A DNA stretch of 64,000 nt. It comes from Panagrolaimus kolymaensis (Eukaryota > Nematoda > Chromadorea > Rhabditida > Panagrolaimidae). Positions 49,273 through 61,317 of the stretch are shown here, piece by piece. A program made the position numbers and the translations under genes. The stretch covers positions 7,998,001-8,062,000 of the forward strand of contig JAJQJQ010000005.1 of assembly GCA_028622995.1 (NCBI GenBank). Reading direction: 5' to 3'. The notes below the pieces were generated by a model. That model saw only the letters and a program-made list of their open reading frames with translations, searched no databases and had not been told where the DNA came from. Position 1 is the first letter of the stretch, and every line of letters begins with the position of its first letter.

Positions 49273-50524
49273 TCAATAATCATCAATAAAACAAAAAGAA
49301 GCAGCAAAGGATAATCCATTATGAATTTCAAATTTTTTCTCGATATGCTGGAATTCACGATCAGTTTTAATATAATTTTTTCCATGTGTATCGATGAGAA
49401 CCTAAACAACCGTTATAAAATTAATCGAAGCAAAATAACATCCTTACTTTATCAAAGTGACAGTACACCTGTTTAGCATCCACACAAATCTTTCCTTTAA
49501 CTTTGAGAGTCAGCTTATTGAAAACATTTGGTTGCAAATATAAAACGGTTGTTTTAATTTTAGACCAATTGCAGCGATTTAAATTGAGAGTAACAACCAT
49601 TGATTCAAGCGAAGGAAAATTTTGAGAAATGAAAGTTAATAATTCTCCCAATTTCCAAGTTCTAAAACCTAAACCATCCACTTTCGCATCAATCACAAGC
49701 TCTTTTACATAAGGGAAAAGCAAACTAAAAAGTTTTGATGAGTTTATTTAAATTGACATAATAAAACAAACTTTGTTGGGTTATCGCACACTTGGTGCAA
49801 GAACTCTTCCAAGAAGATACCATAGAGATGGAGACGATCACATGATTCAGGAATCACAAACGGCAACTGAAAAGATAATAGTTAATTTAAAAAAATCCAG
49901 AAACATAACATTGAGATGCCAACTAACTAATAAACAGTTTACCAGTAATTGATGGCTTTAAAAAACTTACATTTATTACATTAACTCTATTTAAACAAAA
50001 ACCAACGCTTTCAACTTGAAATTGATTCAATAAACTTCGCAAATATTTTGGAAGTATTCTATTAATTTTCAGTTTCTTTGGACCTGAAAACCAAATTTAA
50101 CATTTGACAAACAACCAAAAACGATACCATTTTGCAGCAAGTAGCGAAGAACATTGTGCTTTTCGATCAAACGAGAGTTGCCATCAATAACTATTTCTTC
50201 AACTGATGAACTAACAACAGCCAAAATAGGTTTTAACAAAACAAAATCATGCGAAATAAGTTCGTATTTAAATTTACCATACTAAAAAACGAAGTGAATG
50301 TAGAAATCGAATGTTTAAAAAAAGCTTACTGGACCGGTGAGCTTAATACTGATACCACATCTATGATTTTGGACATATACTCGTTCGGCATGAGAAAAAT
50401 GATTTAAAGCAATCTTGAACGTTTCTTTACCAGCCATCATAAAGTTGCTGAGAGAACGAGAAGTACCAGTCTTGGTTGATTCAATGAAGATATCAAGAAG
50501 GATATCACGATTAAGAATCGGCAT
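49273..50524 (-). CDS. Nematode F-box-like protein with C-terminal repeat-type domain
   Basis: Six exons (50524-50330, 50281-50128, 50083-49971, 49866-49772, 49724-49448, 49401-49273) join in phase to about 320 residues. The start MPILNRDILLDIFIEST and ALNHF match the degenerate helical N-terminus of worm F-box proteins. The rest alternates strand and helix like the FTH/LRR-like substrate domains (ELISHDFVLLKPILAVV, VKELVIDAKVDGLG, LESMVVTLNLNRC). Such proteins are substrate receptors of SCF ubiquitin ligases in large, fast-evolving nematode families. The F-box consensus is weak, so the assignment is tentative. The transposon at 50693 sits only about 170 bp upstream of its start. Confidence 0.6.
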
Positions 50525-50692
50525 TTTGTTACTCTGAAAATGATTAATACAATATATTGAAAGTATGTCGAGAAAATGGAGGAAAGAAAAAAATGAACGA
50601 AGAAATTGTGATTACATAACAAAAATATGGATAAAATCTCTTTGTAAGACATGTGGTTTCGTTGTGAAAAACAATCAAAATTTGAAATTTGT

Positions 50693-50873
50693 GGCTTTTG
50701 TGAAAGTTCGCGACGTCGCGAAGTCGCGATGTTTATTTTCGCTTCGAGACCATAAAAAAATTGTGCAAGTTCGCGATATTTTCTTTTTTTAGCTTTTCAA
50801 CTAATTTTTATTCAAATTTTATTTATATTTTTATTACAAATGTCACATATTTAAAGTAACAAATACTAAAAAA
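50693..50873 (+). repeat. Left terminal inverted repeat, 181 bp
   Basis: Identical by eye to the reverse complement of 55883-56063. Its outer 60 bp carry a CG-rich palindromic cluster (TCGCGACGTCGCGAAGTCGCGA), unlike the AT-rich inner 120 bp. The cluster is a plausible transposase-binding site. Confidence 0.92.
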
Positions 50874-50929
50874 AGTTAAAAGACATGATTATAATTAAAT
50901 GACAATGAAAATACAAAACATTGAATATG

Positions 50930-51590
50930 CCTTTGGTGTAAGAGCTTCTGCGAGTTCATCAAGAAAAATTTCATCTTTAGGAGGAGTATAATGAGCTTCT
51001 TGTACTGATAAATATGCAAGTACTTCAGCAAATCTATTTATAACATCCAATTGGGGAACTTAAATTTCAATAATTTAAGTTGCTTATGGTTTATCTTCAC
51101 GAGCTGCTTCAAGAAAAATTTGAACTTGCTCAGGTAAAAGACGCATTTGACTTATTTGTTAGGAAATTTTTGATTATCGTTTGTTCTACCCTTTATTGAT
51201 ATAACAATTTTTAAAAAGAAGTAGATAAAAAAGCTCAAGTTGTCAACATTAGTTTACGCTTAAAATCAGTGATAATAACCTTGGTTTTGGTTTGCATAAT
51301 CTTCACTTGCACCATCTAATTGTGAACCATGATTTTGATCACCCGGGATTTCGTAGTGATTCTAAAATAAAATTTATAACTTGGTTTTTAGAAAATTAAT
51401 GACTTACTGAAATCGAAAAACTTTCTTTTTCGACAATGGTTTCAAAGCTCAATTCTGGTTTACTTATTAATGATTGCTTCCCAAGGAAGAGAAAGGGACA
51501 ATTTATTGAAATCACATGGCGCCTTTTCTTTTTCCTTTTCGCCGACTTACACTGTCTCTTGAACTTTAATTTTTTTTTACAAGACAAATT
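50930..51590 (-). CDS. Small basic-protein gene inside the transposon
   Basis: At least two exons. About 51590-51412 reads KKLKFKRQCKSAKRKKKRR, a nuclear-localisation-like cluster, then ELSFETIVEKESFSIS, ending at a GTAAGT donor. It joins in phase 0 to about 51361-51280 (NHYEIPGDQNHGSQLDG). Further minus-strand open stretches at 51150-51085 (QMRLLPEQVQIFLEAARED) and 51060-50935 (VPQLDVINRFAEVLAYLSV and onwards) look like later, partly broken exons. The start codon is not resolved. Function unknown; nuclear location inferred from basic residues. Confidence 0.4.
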
Positions 51591-51974
51591 TGTCTTTGAA
51601 TGAGCTTTTTTGAACTGAGACGTCAAAAAAAAAATATTGCGCTTTTTTACTCTTTTCGTCAGATCCTTTTTTCCAAACCAAAAAAAATAATGATTTTAAA
51701 CCAATTTTTTCTCTTGAAAAATTTAAGTGTGGCTAATAATATTATTTTGTTGGTGCAAACAATACGACCAATGTGGAATAGTTTTTACTTACTTTCCATT
51801 CACTCATTATTTTTTTCTTTTTACCAATTAAAGGTAGCTCTTTTCAAGGAGAATGAAAGGAATAAAAAAAATGCTTATGCAGAACATGTATCAATGAAAG
51901 GCATCAGAAAAGCCAATGTTTTGCCACAATTTTATTGTGCTTTCTTATTAACTTAGCCTTAATTTAATCCATTT

Positions 51975-52292
51975 TTGTCTTTAAGAGTTTTCAAGCTCGA
52001 CTTTCAAATAGTTATGGTTCCAGTATGCGAAAAGAGATATTGGTATTTAATACTTTTAAAACTTGTTACTATAAAAGTTTATGATAGCTTGCATTGGAAT
52101 TTTGCGCCAGTTTATGAACACTTAAAAATGATTGTTGAAGCTTATGTGAATATGCGTTTCGAATATGAACACAAATATGATACTGTAAATTTACAGCTTA
52201 ATGGATATGAAGTTCACATTTGTCGCATGGCAGAAGAAATATGTTTTAACGGTGAAAATAGGTTTTTTGTGGCATTCCATGCACTTAAATAA
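51975..52292 (+). pseudogene. Ulp1/C48-like cysteine peptidase remnant
   Basis: A 105-codon frame with the order of the Ulp1 fold: CEKRYWYLILL at the H-W position, KVYDSLHW holding the catalytic-Asp position, and NLQLNGYEVHICRMAEEIC at the Q...NGYDCG position. The Asp and the Gln survive. The catalytic His is Tyr, and the Cys-Gly is replaced by Val-His, so it cannot be an active peptidase. C48 domains are common cargo of plant and animal DNA transposons. Confidence 0.55.
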
Positions 52293-52911
52293 AGAGCTTG
52301 AGTTCAAGTAATTCTCCTCGCTTTTGATGGAATCTTAAATGATTGGCCATAAATCGATCAACACTCAAGTGATTTTGTAGATTCAATAGAGTATTTAGAT
52401 ATATTTAATACAAATTAAAAAAATAAAAACTGCGATGATAATGTGATTGCTGAAATTAGAGTTGAGCAAGATAAAGTACCAATGACATTATATGCAATTA
52501 GCAAAGTAAAAAATAATCAATAGATTAATGATGAAACAATTGATATTATTATGAACAGAGATGTTATCGATGGCCATGATGATAGACTCTTAGTAAGCGG
52601 AATTTGTTTGGGATTTCATTTCACAGAATTGAGATCCTTCGAATGGTGGAGCTAAAGATTTAGAATAAGGTCCAGTGAGAAATGAAGCTCCATGATTACT
52701 AATTAATACAGTGAAACTTAAGAAAAATCTATTATTCCCGTAAACATAAGTCAGCAACACTTGGTTTTAGCCATTTTAACAAAAAGTGCAAAAATATGTA
52801 AGTACTATTGTACATACTCTCAAATCTTCTTAATCCTTAATCTGAAAAGTTATTATTTCTTTGTCGTTTATTAACAGGTGAAGGCACCATATAGCTCATT
52901 TAAAAAACAAA

Positions 52912-53211
52912 ATGATTGGTAATTGTCGACAATTAATTTGTATCATCACAGAAAAAATTTTTAATGAAAAAAGTTTCAATATCGAAGATTTAGAAATTGT
53001 TACATGGGAAGGAAATATTTATAATTATTATATTTCTACGATTATAATTCGTCCTGACGATATCAAAGAAAGTTTCGTTATTGAAGATTTTAATATAAAC
53101 CTCAATACTGCCAATGCAACGTCAGTTAGAAAAACTAATAAAAGAAAGCGCCATGAACATAACATAATTGTAACATCAGAAATGATTAAAACTGAACAAG
53201 ACTTAAATTAG
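52912..53211 (+). CDS. Unrecognised 99-residue frame inside the transposon
   Basis: Opens MIGNCRQLICIITEKIF, ends in a basic segment RKTNKRKRHEHN, and is followed after its stop by a further open stretch in the same frame. Composition is coding-like and it is co-linear with the remnants on either side, so it may be an older exon of the transposon protein. No family recognised. Confidence 0.35.
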   Translation: MIGNCRQLICIITEKIFNEKSFNIEDLEIVTWEGNIYNYYISTIIIRPDDIKESFVIEDFNINLNTANATSVRKTNKRKRHEHNIIVTSEMIKTEQDLN

Positions 53212-53966
53212 CAAAATACTCAAACCATTGCAACTGATGCTGAAAATAAACCAATGGATATTGATAATAAAGATTTTGAAAAAGAGGGTCGATATAAAAA
53301 AGACTCTGTAGAAACTTGGAAGTCTTATGCTTATAAAAAAAATCAGTAGTATGACAGATAATTTGAAATAAAAAAATGATTGCAACTAATCAAAAATGAA
53401 TGCAGCGGTAAAATTGAATGAAATGCTATGAAACCGAGAAGTAGCAAGGAAAAACGATTATTATTAGCACCTGAAAATAATAATAGAAGTAATGAATTGT
53501 TTAAGCTCACGAAACAAAGTTTATTTTAAAGAACAAAAAATAATCTTAAACATCAAAATGCTGTGATGATGCGGCTTCGTCGTGAAAATGAAACAAATGG
53601 AGAAAAACGTGAAAGATGGGATAGCGCATAGCAGACTTAAAGAAATTACAAAAATTGAACCCTAACAAGCTTTGGATAAAGTTAAATATAAAAGGCGATG
53701 TGTGCCTTAAATTATAAAACATATTGTGAAAAGAGCTGGAGCTTGTTTTAAAAAATGTTAATCTTATTTATTACGAGAAAGGATTAAATTTGTATTCATT
53801 AGTAAAGCCGAATATTTTAAACAAGAAAAACGGCAACCAGATGGAATCTGTAATTTATGTTGTCGACTATGTAAAAGAATTCTTGATTCATCAGTTGATG
53901 ATTATCCCAAAGATTTATAAATGTTTATGAAGAAGCTAGTATAATAGATAAAAGCTTAGTTTAAAA

Positions 53967-54975
53967 CTTACATACTAATATTCGTAATTATAACACGAGC
54001 CATTGTTTGCACAGATGCATCCAAAACATGTTACCATACATACTAGCATTAATACATCAAGGAAGAGTTTTGCACATAATGAATCGAATTTTTTATTCAA
54101 GTAACAAAGCCAATGCATTTGACGATCAACTTTATATTCTTGACAGTCATGAAGCAATAAAAAAAGAATGAATGCTCCTACCAATTTGGAAGCGAATTTG
54201 GATGAAAATTTTATGGGAATGATTGATAAAGCTATGAGGGAAGATAAAGCTAATGCAAAAAGGAATTATGATGCAGTTGTTGCTTCTGAAGTTGCAATGG
54301 TTTATAAACCAGGTCCAAATGGTGAAATACCAAAAGAAGATATTGTTATTTTAAAAAGAAATAATGATGGTGAATTCCAAAATGAATTTTTGAAAGATGG
54401 TGATAGTCGAACTGAACCTTTAGTTTATCCTTTATTTTACCCATCTGGAACAAGAGAATTTTTTGAATATGGAAAAAGAAAAAATCAAGATGATTTAAAT
54501 TCAAAAAAATTAACTGAGCGTGAATATCATGCTTATAAATATCATGTCAGAGATGAAAAATCTAATGGCTTTAATCCTTTGCATAATGGAGGAAAACTGT
54601 TTTTTCAACATATGTGTGATTCATGGGCAAAAACCGAAAGTGACCGATTGAATTATTTGAGATTTAATCAAAATAAAATTAGATCTGCAAATTACACTGA
54701 CTTACAAGAAAGATTAGATAAAAAAAGCAGCTAAAGATGATAAAATGCCTGGAAGTATAAAAGTTTTGCCAAGTTCTTCTTTTTACGGAGAACTTCGATA
54801 TTTACGTGAATTTTGTTCTGATGCTATCACAATGGTTGATGAATTTGGAAATCCAAAAAAGGATATAAATGACATTGAAATAAATTTTAATAATGAAAAG
54901 AGTTGTTGTTGTTATTGTGGCATGTCATATTTATTTTTCAATGCTTGCTTTGTGGATAACAATGGACTCCGTTAA
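53967..54975 (+). pseudogene. Helitron-like N-terminal domain remnant
   Basis: Frame fragments 53967-54170, 54168-54734 and 54745-54975 read through in order if two frame breaks (about 54160 and 54722, the latter in an A-run) are ignored. Recognisable are QLYILDSHEA, PLVYPLFYPSGT, LTEREYHAYKYHVRD, GGKLFFQHMCDSW, DRLNYLRFNQNKIRS and KVLPSSSFYGELRYLREF. These are the ordered conserved blocks of the Helitron_like_N domain (LYPLLFP; EYYAYR; GGRLFQQY; R.NYIR.NQ; LPSSF.GSPRYM). A C-x2-C pair (CNLCCRLC, about 53850) lies upstream. The HUH nuclease and helicase that should follow are missing. Confidence 0.75.
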
Positions 54976-55882
54976 TTTATTTTTGATTTTAAGGCATATT
55001 AGAATAACTTATTTGGCTACTAATTTCTATGAAATAAACATAAACTAAAAGCACCAAAAACGCAAGCATCAAATCCTAAAAATAGCCGTTTTGAAATAAA
55101 GCTCAATCCATTATGATTGTGTTTCGAAGGTGAAATAATAAGGCACATAATCGCGATGCATCCAGTATGGGTATAAAATCCTTTGGCAAACAGCAATGAA
55201 AAATAAACGTCCAGAAACATAGCTTTAATTTCCACTACATCCACATGATTGATTGAATGTAGTTGGGATGGTGAACCTAATGAACTTCCAAATGTGAAGA
55301 AACTGTTGAAATTTTGGAAAGTTTAATTACATCCTTTCCAATTCATTAAAAACCATTGATTGATTTATCACTAATGGATGATTGGGTTTTACCACCGCCA
55401 AGTCCAGAATATTTAATTCAAATACATCTTGAATTTGGGAATGATGCTAACTAGCAAAAGAAAGTCAAACCTACATTGCCAGACATTTATTAAAAATAAT
55501 TATTGCTTAAAACAACACAAAAGTAAATTTGGTAACAATCGAAATCATGCTTTATATTTGAAAAAAAATAATTAATAGTAGTAAGTAGAAAAAATGCTTG
55601 CGGAACTTCAAAAGAAGCTCCAACCCTTACTTCCAGCAAAGCCATTATTCCAGCAACTATCTCCAAGAACTAGTGAGTTTTTTCTTTTTTAAGTGGCAGT
55701 TATAAAGATTTTAATTTATTACAAACATTAATGTACTTTATATTTTTTTGTCAACCAATTCGACTACATCGCCCTGCAGTTAACACTTTCCATAGTCAAC
55801 CATTTCCAAGAGTTAATAAGTCTTTTCTTGTTTAAGAAGTACTTATATAAACCTTTTAAATTTTTACAATGCGCTTTTTAAA

Positions 55883-56063
55883 TTTTTTAGTATTTGTTAC
55901 TTTAAATATGTGACATTTGTAATAAAAATATAAATAAAATTTGAATAAAAATTAGTTGAAAAGCTAAAAAAAGAAAATATCGCGAACTTGCACAATTTTT
56001 TTATGGTCTCGAAGCGAAAATAAACATCGCGACTTCGCGACGTCGCGAACTTTCACAAAAGCC
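55883..56063 (-). repeat. Right terminal inverted repeat, 181 bp
   Basis: Reverse complement of 50693-50873 with no difference seen by eye. It ends ...ACTTTCACAAAAGCC before the 9-bp target duplication. Confidence 0.92.
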
Positions 56064-56440
56064 GAAATTTGTCACCCTAAAAATTTTAGGAAATAATTGA
56101 AAAAGATATTAGCAGTTTGTTTGGATTTGGATATTAAATACAGGAAAGATAAAATACAAAAAGTTTAACACACCAATACATAAAAGAAAGATCTAAAGTT
56201 ATAAAGGAGCTTGGGATTAAGATTGCAATTTAAGAGTTGCAAGTTTTGTTAACTCATTTTAACCTTTTTATTATTGAGAAAACTTTACAGTTTTTTATTT
56301 TGAAATAAGTAAAGTGTTCTATGGAAACAACAAAATATGTATTTATTAATAGCTACAAAATTAACAAAAACTTCAATAAATGTAATTTTTCGCTTTAATT
56401 AAACAATTTTTTTATATGATTTGATAAACAAGATAGCGGT

Positions 56441-57272
56441 TTATTTTTCGCAAATTAATTTTTTGAAAGCAGAATCAATTTGTGCATATTTGTTTATATT
56501 CTTCAACTGATCAAGTGTAAGATGTCCAATAGGTTTTAAAAGCTCACGTTCTTCATTCAAAGAAGATGAGAATGTTGCGAGAGTCGTATAAATAGGTGTT
56601 TTCCATGTGGTGGATGGTGGAGGGATAACAGAATTGGAAAATACCGTATCATCGAAATTTTGATTTAAAGCTGGCTTCTTTTTTCCATGATTATCGGGTT
56701 CAAAATGACATACATCGAAAATTTCGATAATGGCTTTGTAATGTAATTTCATAAAACAATGATGCTTATTTGCAAAACAAGATTGAATTGCATGGATTTT
56801 ACAAGATCTAATTAAAAGTGAATAATCTTTATCAATTTCCATAAATTTATCCATTTCCATTGAAAAAATTTCTTGATCTTCTAAAGTTCCAATGTCTTTA
56901 AGTGCCATAATTGCTGGAACATGGGTTGTTAAGTTTTTCAGTCGATCAGTAACACATCCAGTATCCAACGATTTATTGCCCATTTCAAGAAAATAAAATC
57001 CTCGATGAGCACCAAACTTCCGTTCTAATAATTCTGTGCAATTAGCTTTATTATTACCTTTTAAAAAACAATTATATGCTTGATTATAACTGCATTGGTG
57101 AATCTAAAACGCGCTATTGTGAAATAGCTTAAAAAAAGGGGTTATTTAATAATCTTCTCACTTCAATGTGATTTCGAAATTCCATGACTAAATTATCCAA
57201 TGATATTGGAGAAAATGCGGTGGCAATCGATGAAAAAATAATAAATATGACTAAGTAATAGAGTCCGCTCAT
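56441..57272 (-). CDS. Secreted nematode protein of unknown function
   Basis: Two exons (57272-57162, 57103-56441) join in phase 0 to about 257 residues. The N-terminus MSGLYYLVIFIIFSSIATAF is a signal peptide. Cysteines occur at HQCSYNQAYNCF, ANCTELL, TGCVTD, RSCKIHAIQSCF, HHCFM and DVCHFE, suggesting a disulfide-linked helical core. A proline/threonine-rich linker (NSVIPPPSTTWKTP) and a helical tail follow. The Cys pattern recalls worm T20D4.11/DUF19-like secreted proteins; this is a guess from spacing. Confidence 0.72.
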
Positions 57273-57784
57273 AACGCAACAGTCATTAAAAATTATAAAA
57301 GTTTTAAAGGTATGAGTCTCAACATTTATCCTCTCTAAAAATATGACCGTAAGTGATATCTCCTTGTTTTTTTAAATCTTTTTCCGACCTTGACATTAAT
57401 CTGCATTTATTAAGAGAAACGGGCCGCGTTAGAAATAAATGATATTAATTTGAGGATTTATAAAAAAGAAGAAGAAATGTTCAGTTTGATTTCTAGATTG
57501 CATCGAAACTGTAATTATAAACATATTTGTTTTCAAACCATTGCTTCCAAATGCATCTAAAATAATGACATGGTTTCAGAATTCTTTTGTCGCTTTATCT
57601 TCATGTGATAGCAGTTTGATTTTTAATGATATTGTTTTTTTTATTTAGGTTATTTATTTAGAGATATATAAAAAATACATAGTATTTTGATTAAAATAAA
57701 ATTTACAGAGAAAAAAAGGTTTTTACAAACATAAATATTGCATTTTCATTTTCTTTCTTTTTTGTGATGTCATAAATAAAATAT

Positions 57785-58569
57785 TTAAGCACGAGTTTGA
57801 TAACCACTGCTTCCACTAAGAGCGGCAGCAGTGCAACCAACAAAAATTGAAACTAGCATAAAAATAAATGCAACAACTGCAAGCCAATATGAATATCCAA
57901 GGCTGAAATCACCTTGCATCGAATATTGTGAATTAGGGTTGCCAGGTTGTGGAACTGCTGGAACATAAGGTTGTCCAGGGATACCACCATATTGTCCATT
58001 ATTATTGTAGTTATCATTTAGTTTAGCCGCATAAACAGCAAATGCAACAACGAGAGAAATAGCAGCAAAAATGGCCAAAATTGGTGCAATGATAAAAGTT
58101 CGACTGACGGATTTCATTGTAGCGATTGCGGCTATGATTGTGATGATTTCAAGTATTGCTGCAAGAATCATAAAACCAAGAGCAGTTTTTTCGTATCCAC
58201 GTTTGCTCTATAAAAAAAAGGATTTATATTATTAGCATAAGCTGGAAGACAAAACTTTCAGTGAAGAAACTTGGATCAAAAAATATATTTATTTTAACTT
58301 TTCATAACGAAAATCCTCGTAACAAGCATGAGATTGTTTGTGCTTTAATAAAAAAATAAATTACTTACTCCCCAACTTTGTTGACAAACCATTTGCATAG
58401 TTTGACCATAATTATTTCCACAATCATAAGTGACTAAACCAATGCTTTGTTCCGATGCTCCATTATTCTGCCTTCTCCATGAAGGAGTAAAAAGCGAAAC
58501 AAGGGTAATAAGAAATGCAAGAATTACAAGAACTATGAAGCTTGCTTTTAATGGAGTCGATGGCGCCAT
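57785..58569 (-). CDS. Clc-like (claudin-like) four-TM protein
   Basis: Two exons (58569-58369, 58207-57785) join in phase to about 207 residues. Four membrane helices: ASFIVLVILAFLITLVSLF, ALGFMILAAILEIITIIAA, TFIIAPILAIFAAISLVVAF and YWLAVVAFIFMLVSIFVGC. The first loop has TPSWRR and two cysteines around YDCGN and MVCQQSWG, the position of the claudin-superfamily W...C...C signature. This is the layout of the nematode Clc-like (PF07062-type) family, which acts at cell junctions and as channel accessory subunits. The second loop carries a Gly/Pro/Asn-rich insert. Confidence 0.75.
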
Positions 58570-58574
58570 CCTCT

Positions 58575-60320
58575 TTGGAACTGTTATTTATTTTTTCAGA
58601 AAATTTATTCACGATCTGAAACTTGGTTATTTTAAAAACGTTATACATTCACAAAGTAAAACAACACACGAAGCGAAGAAAAATGGTAGCAAAAAATACT
58701 TAATCTTATTGTTAAAAAATATTTATAAATTCTTAAACCCAACTGGATTCCAGGACATCTCAAAATAACAAATGACTAAAAAACAAACGGTCAAAATAAA
58801 AAGCATATTTTTCAAAAACAAAAAATATAATGTTTCACTGCTTAGATTTTTGATGCTTTCAACCAACTAAAAAACCGTAAAAGTCAAAACAAAACATTAA
58901 AATTTTTGGGAAAAATAAGTGTGGTTTTTGTATTTTTTGTTGCATATATTTATTTACATATGCGCTAAGAAACAAACGCTATTGGCAACGGCGCTCATGT
59001 ATATTGTTGTTGTTTGACGGCTAAAAACCATGTTTTTTTAGAATTTTCCATTTCGAAAGAAAAATAAATTTCCAATGTTTTGGAACAATGGCATGGTAAA
59101 AAATAAGGAAAAAATAACAAAAGACCAAAAATAGATGGATGAGCTATATTTTTTTCTGTAAGAAAAGAAGCATTAAATTAAAATGATCATGATGAAAAAC
59201 AAAGAGCAATAGAAGATTTTTATTTATTTATTAATCACTACTTTGGCAATGAAAATAAATTTGAACAAGAAATTGATACCGACGTGATTAATTATTATAT
59301 TTTTCATAATTATTTTAGTGGATAAATAGGAAACACTACACGTTCAAGTATAAAAGCAACTTCATACATACATTGAATAAAGTAATCTCTAAAACATAAT
59401 ATCCAAAATTTACATGCTTTTTTCTTTTTTTGGAAAATGGATTATTTTCATTTTCAATTAATTTGATTGTTTTAGTAATCATAGAACTTCACATTAAAAA
59501 CTTGTAAGACATTTTGCGAGGCCATATAAAATTGATAAGATAAATCGGTTTTCAAACAAAAACATTTTCTTTAGTTTTTAAATTTGTAATTTTGCATGTT
59601 TCTTTTTTATTTTTTATTATGGATAATAAATTATTTTGTAATCAAATATTGCAACAACTATTTTTTTTATTTTAAAATTTTAATGATATTTTTTTGAGTT
59701 TTATCAAACGCATACATCGATCATAAAAGACAATAATAAACTTGACATAATAACCTTTTTATATTATAAAAAGCTTGTTTTATTTGAAGAAAACTATTTT
59801 TGATTCAATTGTTCTTCATCATCACATGAGTTTTAATGAGTTTTTTTATTTGTTAAAACAATAAAAAAAAATGAAAGGTAAATTAAACCGGTACATTTGG
59901 AAAAACAAACGAAAGCACAACTACAAAAAAAAGTGGAATTTCTTTGATTCGATATCAAGGGTTAGAAGCATCACAATGGGGAAAAAGGTTTGGAACGTCA
60001 GTTTTGATTCTATCATTCCCATGTGCAGTCATTTTTTAGAACAATTAATCGACGATCAAATTAAAGCTTATCTCATTTATTTGTCTCTTAATTCGATTCG
60101 ATTCAACTCGAAACCTTTTTTTCTTTTTTTTCTTAAACTATTTTTTCGCGGTTGAATGATTCTAATTCCGTATTGTGTTCATTTTTTTCATTTAACTCTC
60201 TGCTCTGATTACAAATTACCTATACATTTATTTTTTTGTTGTTGTTGTCACTCAAATTTTTGAAACAAGCAATCACTCTCTTTTTTTCTTTCATGGTTTA
60301 AGAAAATTTCAAAAAATAAA
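58575..60320. other. Intergenic; no gene supported
   Basis: AT-rich. The 94-codon frame at 59871-60155 is Lys/Phe-rich, has no splice context and lacks family resemblance, so it is not called. Confidence 0.4.
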
Positions 60321-60388
60321 ATAATGAACGGCGCCGTGGAACGTTTTCTCTATCACATTCATGGAAGAGAGGGGTTAGCAGCTACTAG

Positions 60389-60526
60389 GACCTCAAAGAG
60401 TAAGGTATCCAGTTAAAGATAAGAATCTTTTACCTCTGTTTTGGAAGAGGGCCTCATACACAAATATTTTGTCAACTGACCTTCAGTTTAAGAATCGTTC
60501 ATCGTTAGAGGAGAAAGAAAAGAAAG
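60389..60526 (+). other. Possible upstream exon of the plus-strand gene
   Basis: Open stretch after GGGGTTAG reads QLLGPQRVRYPVKDKN then LLPLFWKRASYTN and ends EEKEKK at AAAG|GTAAAT (phase 1). Composition is coding-like and rich in W/Y/R, unlike the surrounding T-rich sequence. An overlapping second frame with its own ATG (60323, MNGAVERFLYHIHG) is also open, so the true frame is unresolved. Confidence 0.3.
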
Positions 60527-60830
60527 GTAAATTAATCATTTTCCATGCAAGTGTTACTGCAGCTTTTTGAGTCCCATGAAAAAAGTTTCAACATTTTTTT
60601 TATAAAAAAAAGGCGGAGTTTTTTGCTGAGAGTACCAAAAAAAAAAGCTTGAGCAAAGAAGGCAAAAAAAAGTAAACCTAAAAAGAATGGGTAAAAAACC
60701 TGGAAAAAAAGAATGAGCGGGTTTTTTGCTGCTATTGCAATCATCAAACAACATTGTCGCCTGCTCGATCGTTCTTCAGTCTCCTCCATCTTCAACTTAT
60801 TTGATTCTATTCCCTTTCATTTTTCTCCAG

Positions 60831-60957
60831 GCAGCCTTCATTTGTGCGTGAAGAAACACAGAAGGAGAAACAAAAAATTGATACACCAGTTCATCATCAG
60901 CACCAATATTGGCTGGGCTCCTCGGCCAACCATTCAGTCAGCCATCATGGCCTAAGG
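60831..60957 (+). other. Possible exon of the plus-strand gene
   Basis: Follows a good acceptor (CATTTTTCTCCAG). Two frames are open: QPSFVREETQKEKQK...HHQHQYWLGSSANHS to a weak donor AGG|GTTTTC, or SLHLCVKKHRRRNKK...IQSAIMA to a stop. The first is more coding-like; the second fits the phase-1 donor at 60526. Confidence 0.3.
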
Positions 60958-61317
60958 GTTTTCTAAAACCAAAAAACTCTCTTTCCTTTTCTTTGATTTC
61001 TCTCTCATTTTTTGTTGTTGATTTTCTTACCTTTTTATACCATTCCATTTTTAAGACCTATAATAAATAGCGTGTTAAACTTCGTGAAATAACCATTTTA
61101 TTAGCGGGCTCATAAACATACAGTAACTTGATCGAACATTTTTTTAGGCTTTTCCCCGCGCTTTTTTATATTTGCCGCTTTTTTTATTTATTCCCTTTTT
61201 GCGGCGGCAAATATTTATATTTTATAAAAAAAGCTATATTTATTTAAAAGGGATTCTTTTATTGTGGAGGACAGTATTTTTATTATCGGAAGCCACAACT
61301 TCCATTGGCTCCAAAAA

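Larger units (their letters stand above)
50693..56063. mobile_element. Mutator-like TIR element (5371 bp) carrying Helitron- and Ulp1-derived cargo
   Basis: The ends are inverted copies starting GGCTTTTGTGAAAGTTCGCG, flanked on both sides by the same 9-bp sequence GAAATTTGT (50684-50692 and 56064-56072). Long TIRs with a 9-bp duplication are typical of Mutator-like elements. The interior holds a minus-strand small basic-protein gene, a decayed plus-strand Ulp1-like peptidase, short frames and a decayed plus-strand Helitron N-terminal domain. I see no MULE DDE transposase, no Helitron HUH Rep motif and no helicase, so it looks non-autonomous. Perfect TIRs with a decayed interior mean the insertion is young but the cargo old. 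Confidence 0.85.

Noticed and set aside
55020..55244. 74-codon minus frame within the transposon
   Set aside because: No resemblance to transposon proteins; plus-strand co-linear remnants explain this region better.
59871..60155. 94-codon Lys/Phe-rich plus frame
   Set aside because: Low-complexity composition, no splice signals, ends in a T-run; looks like chance.
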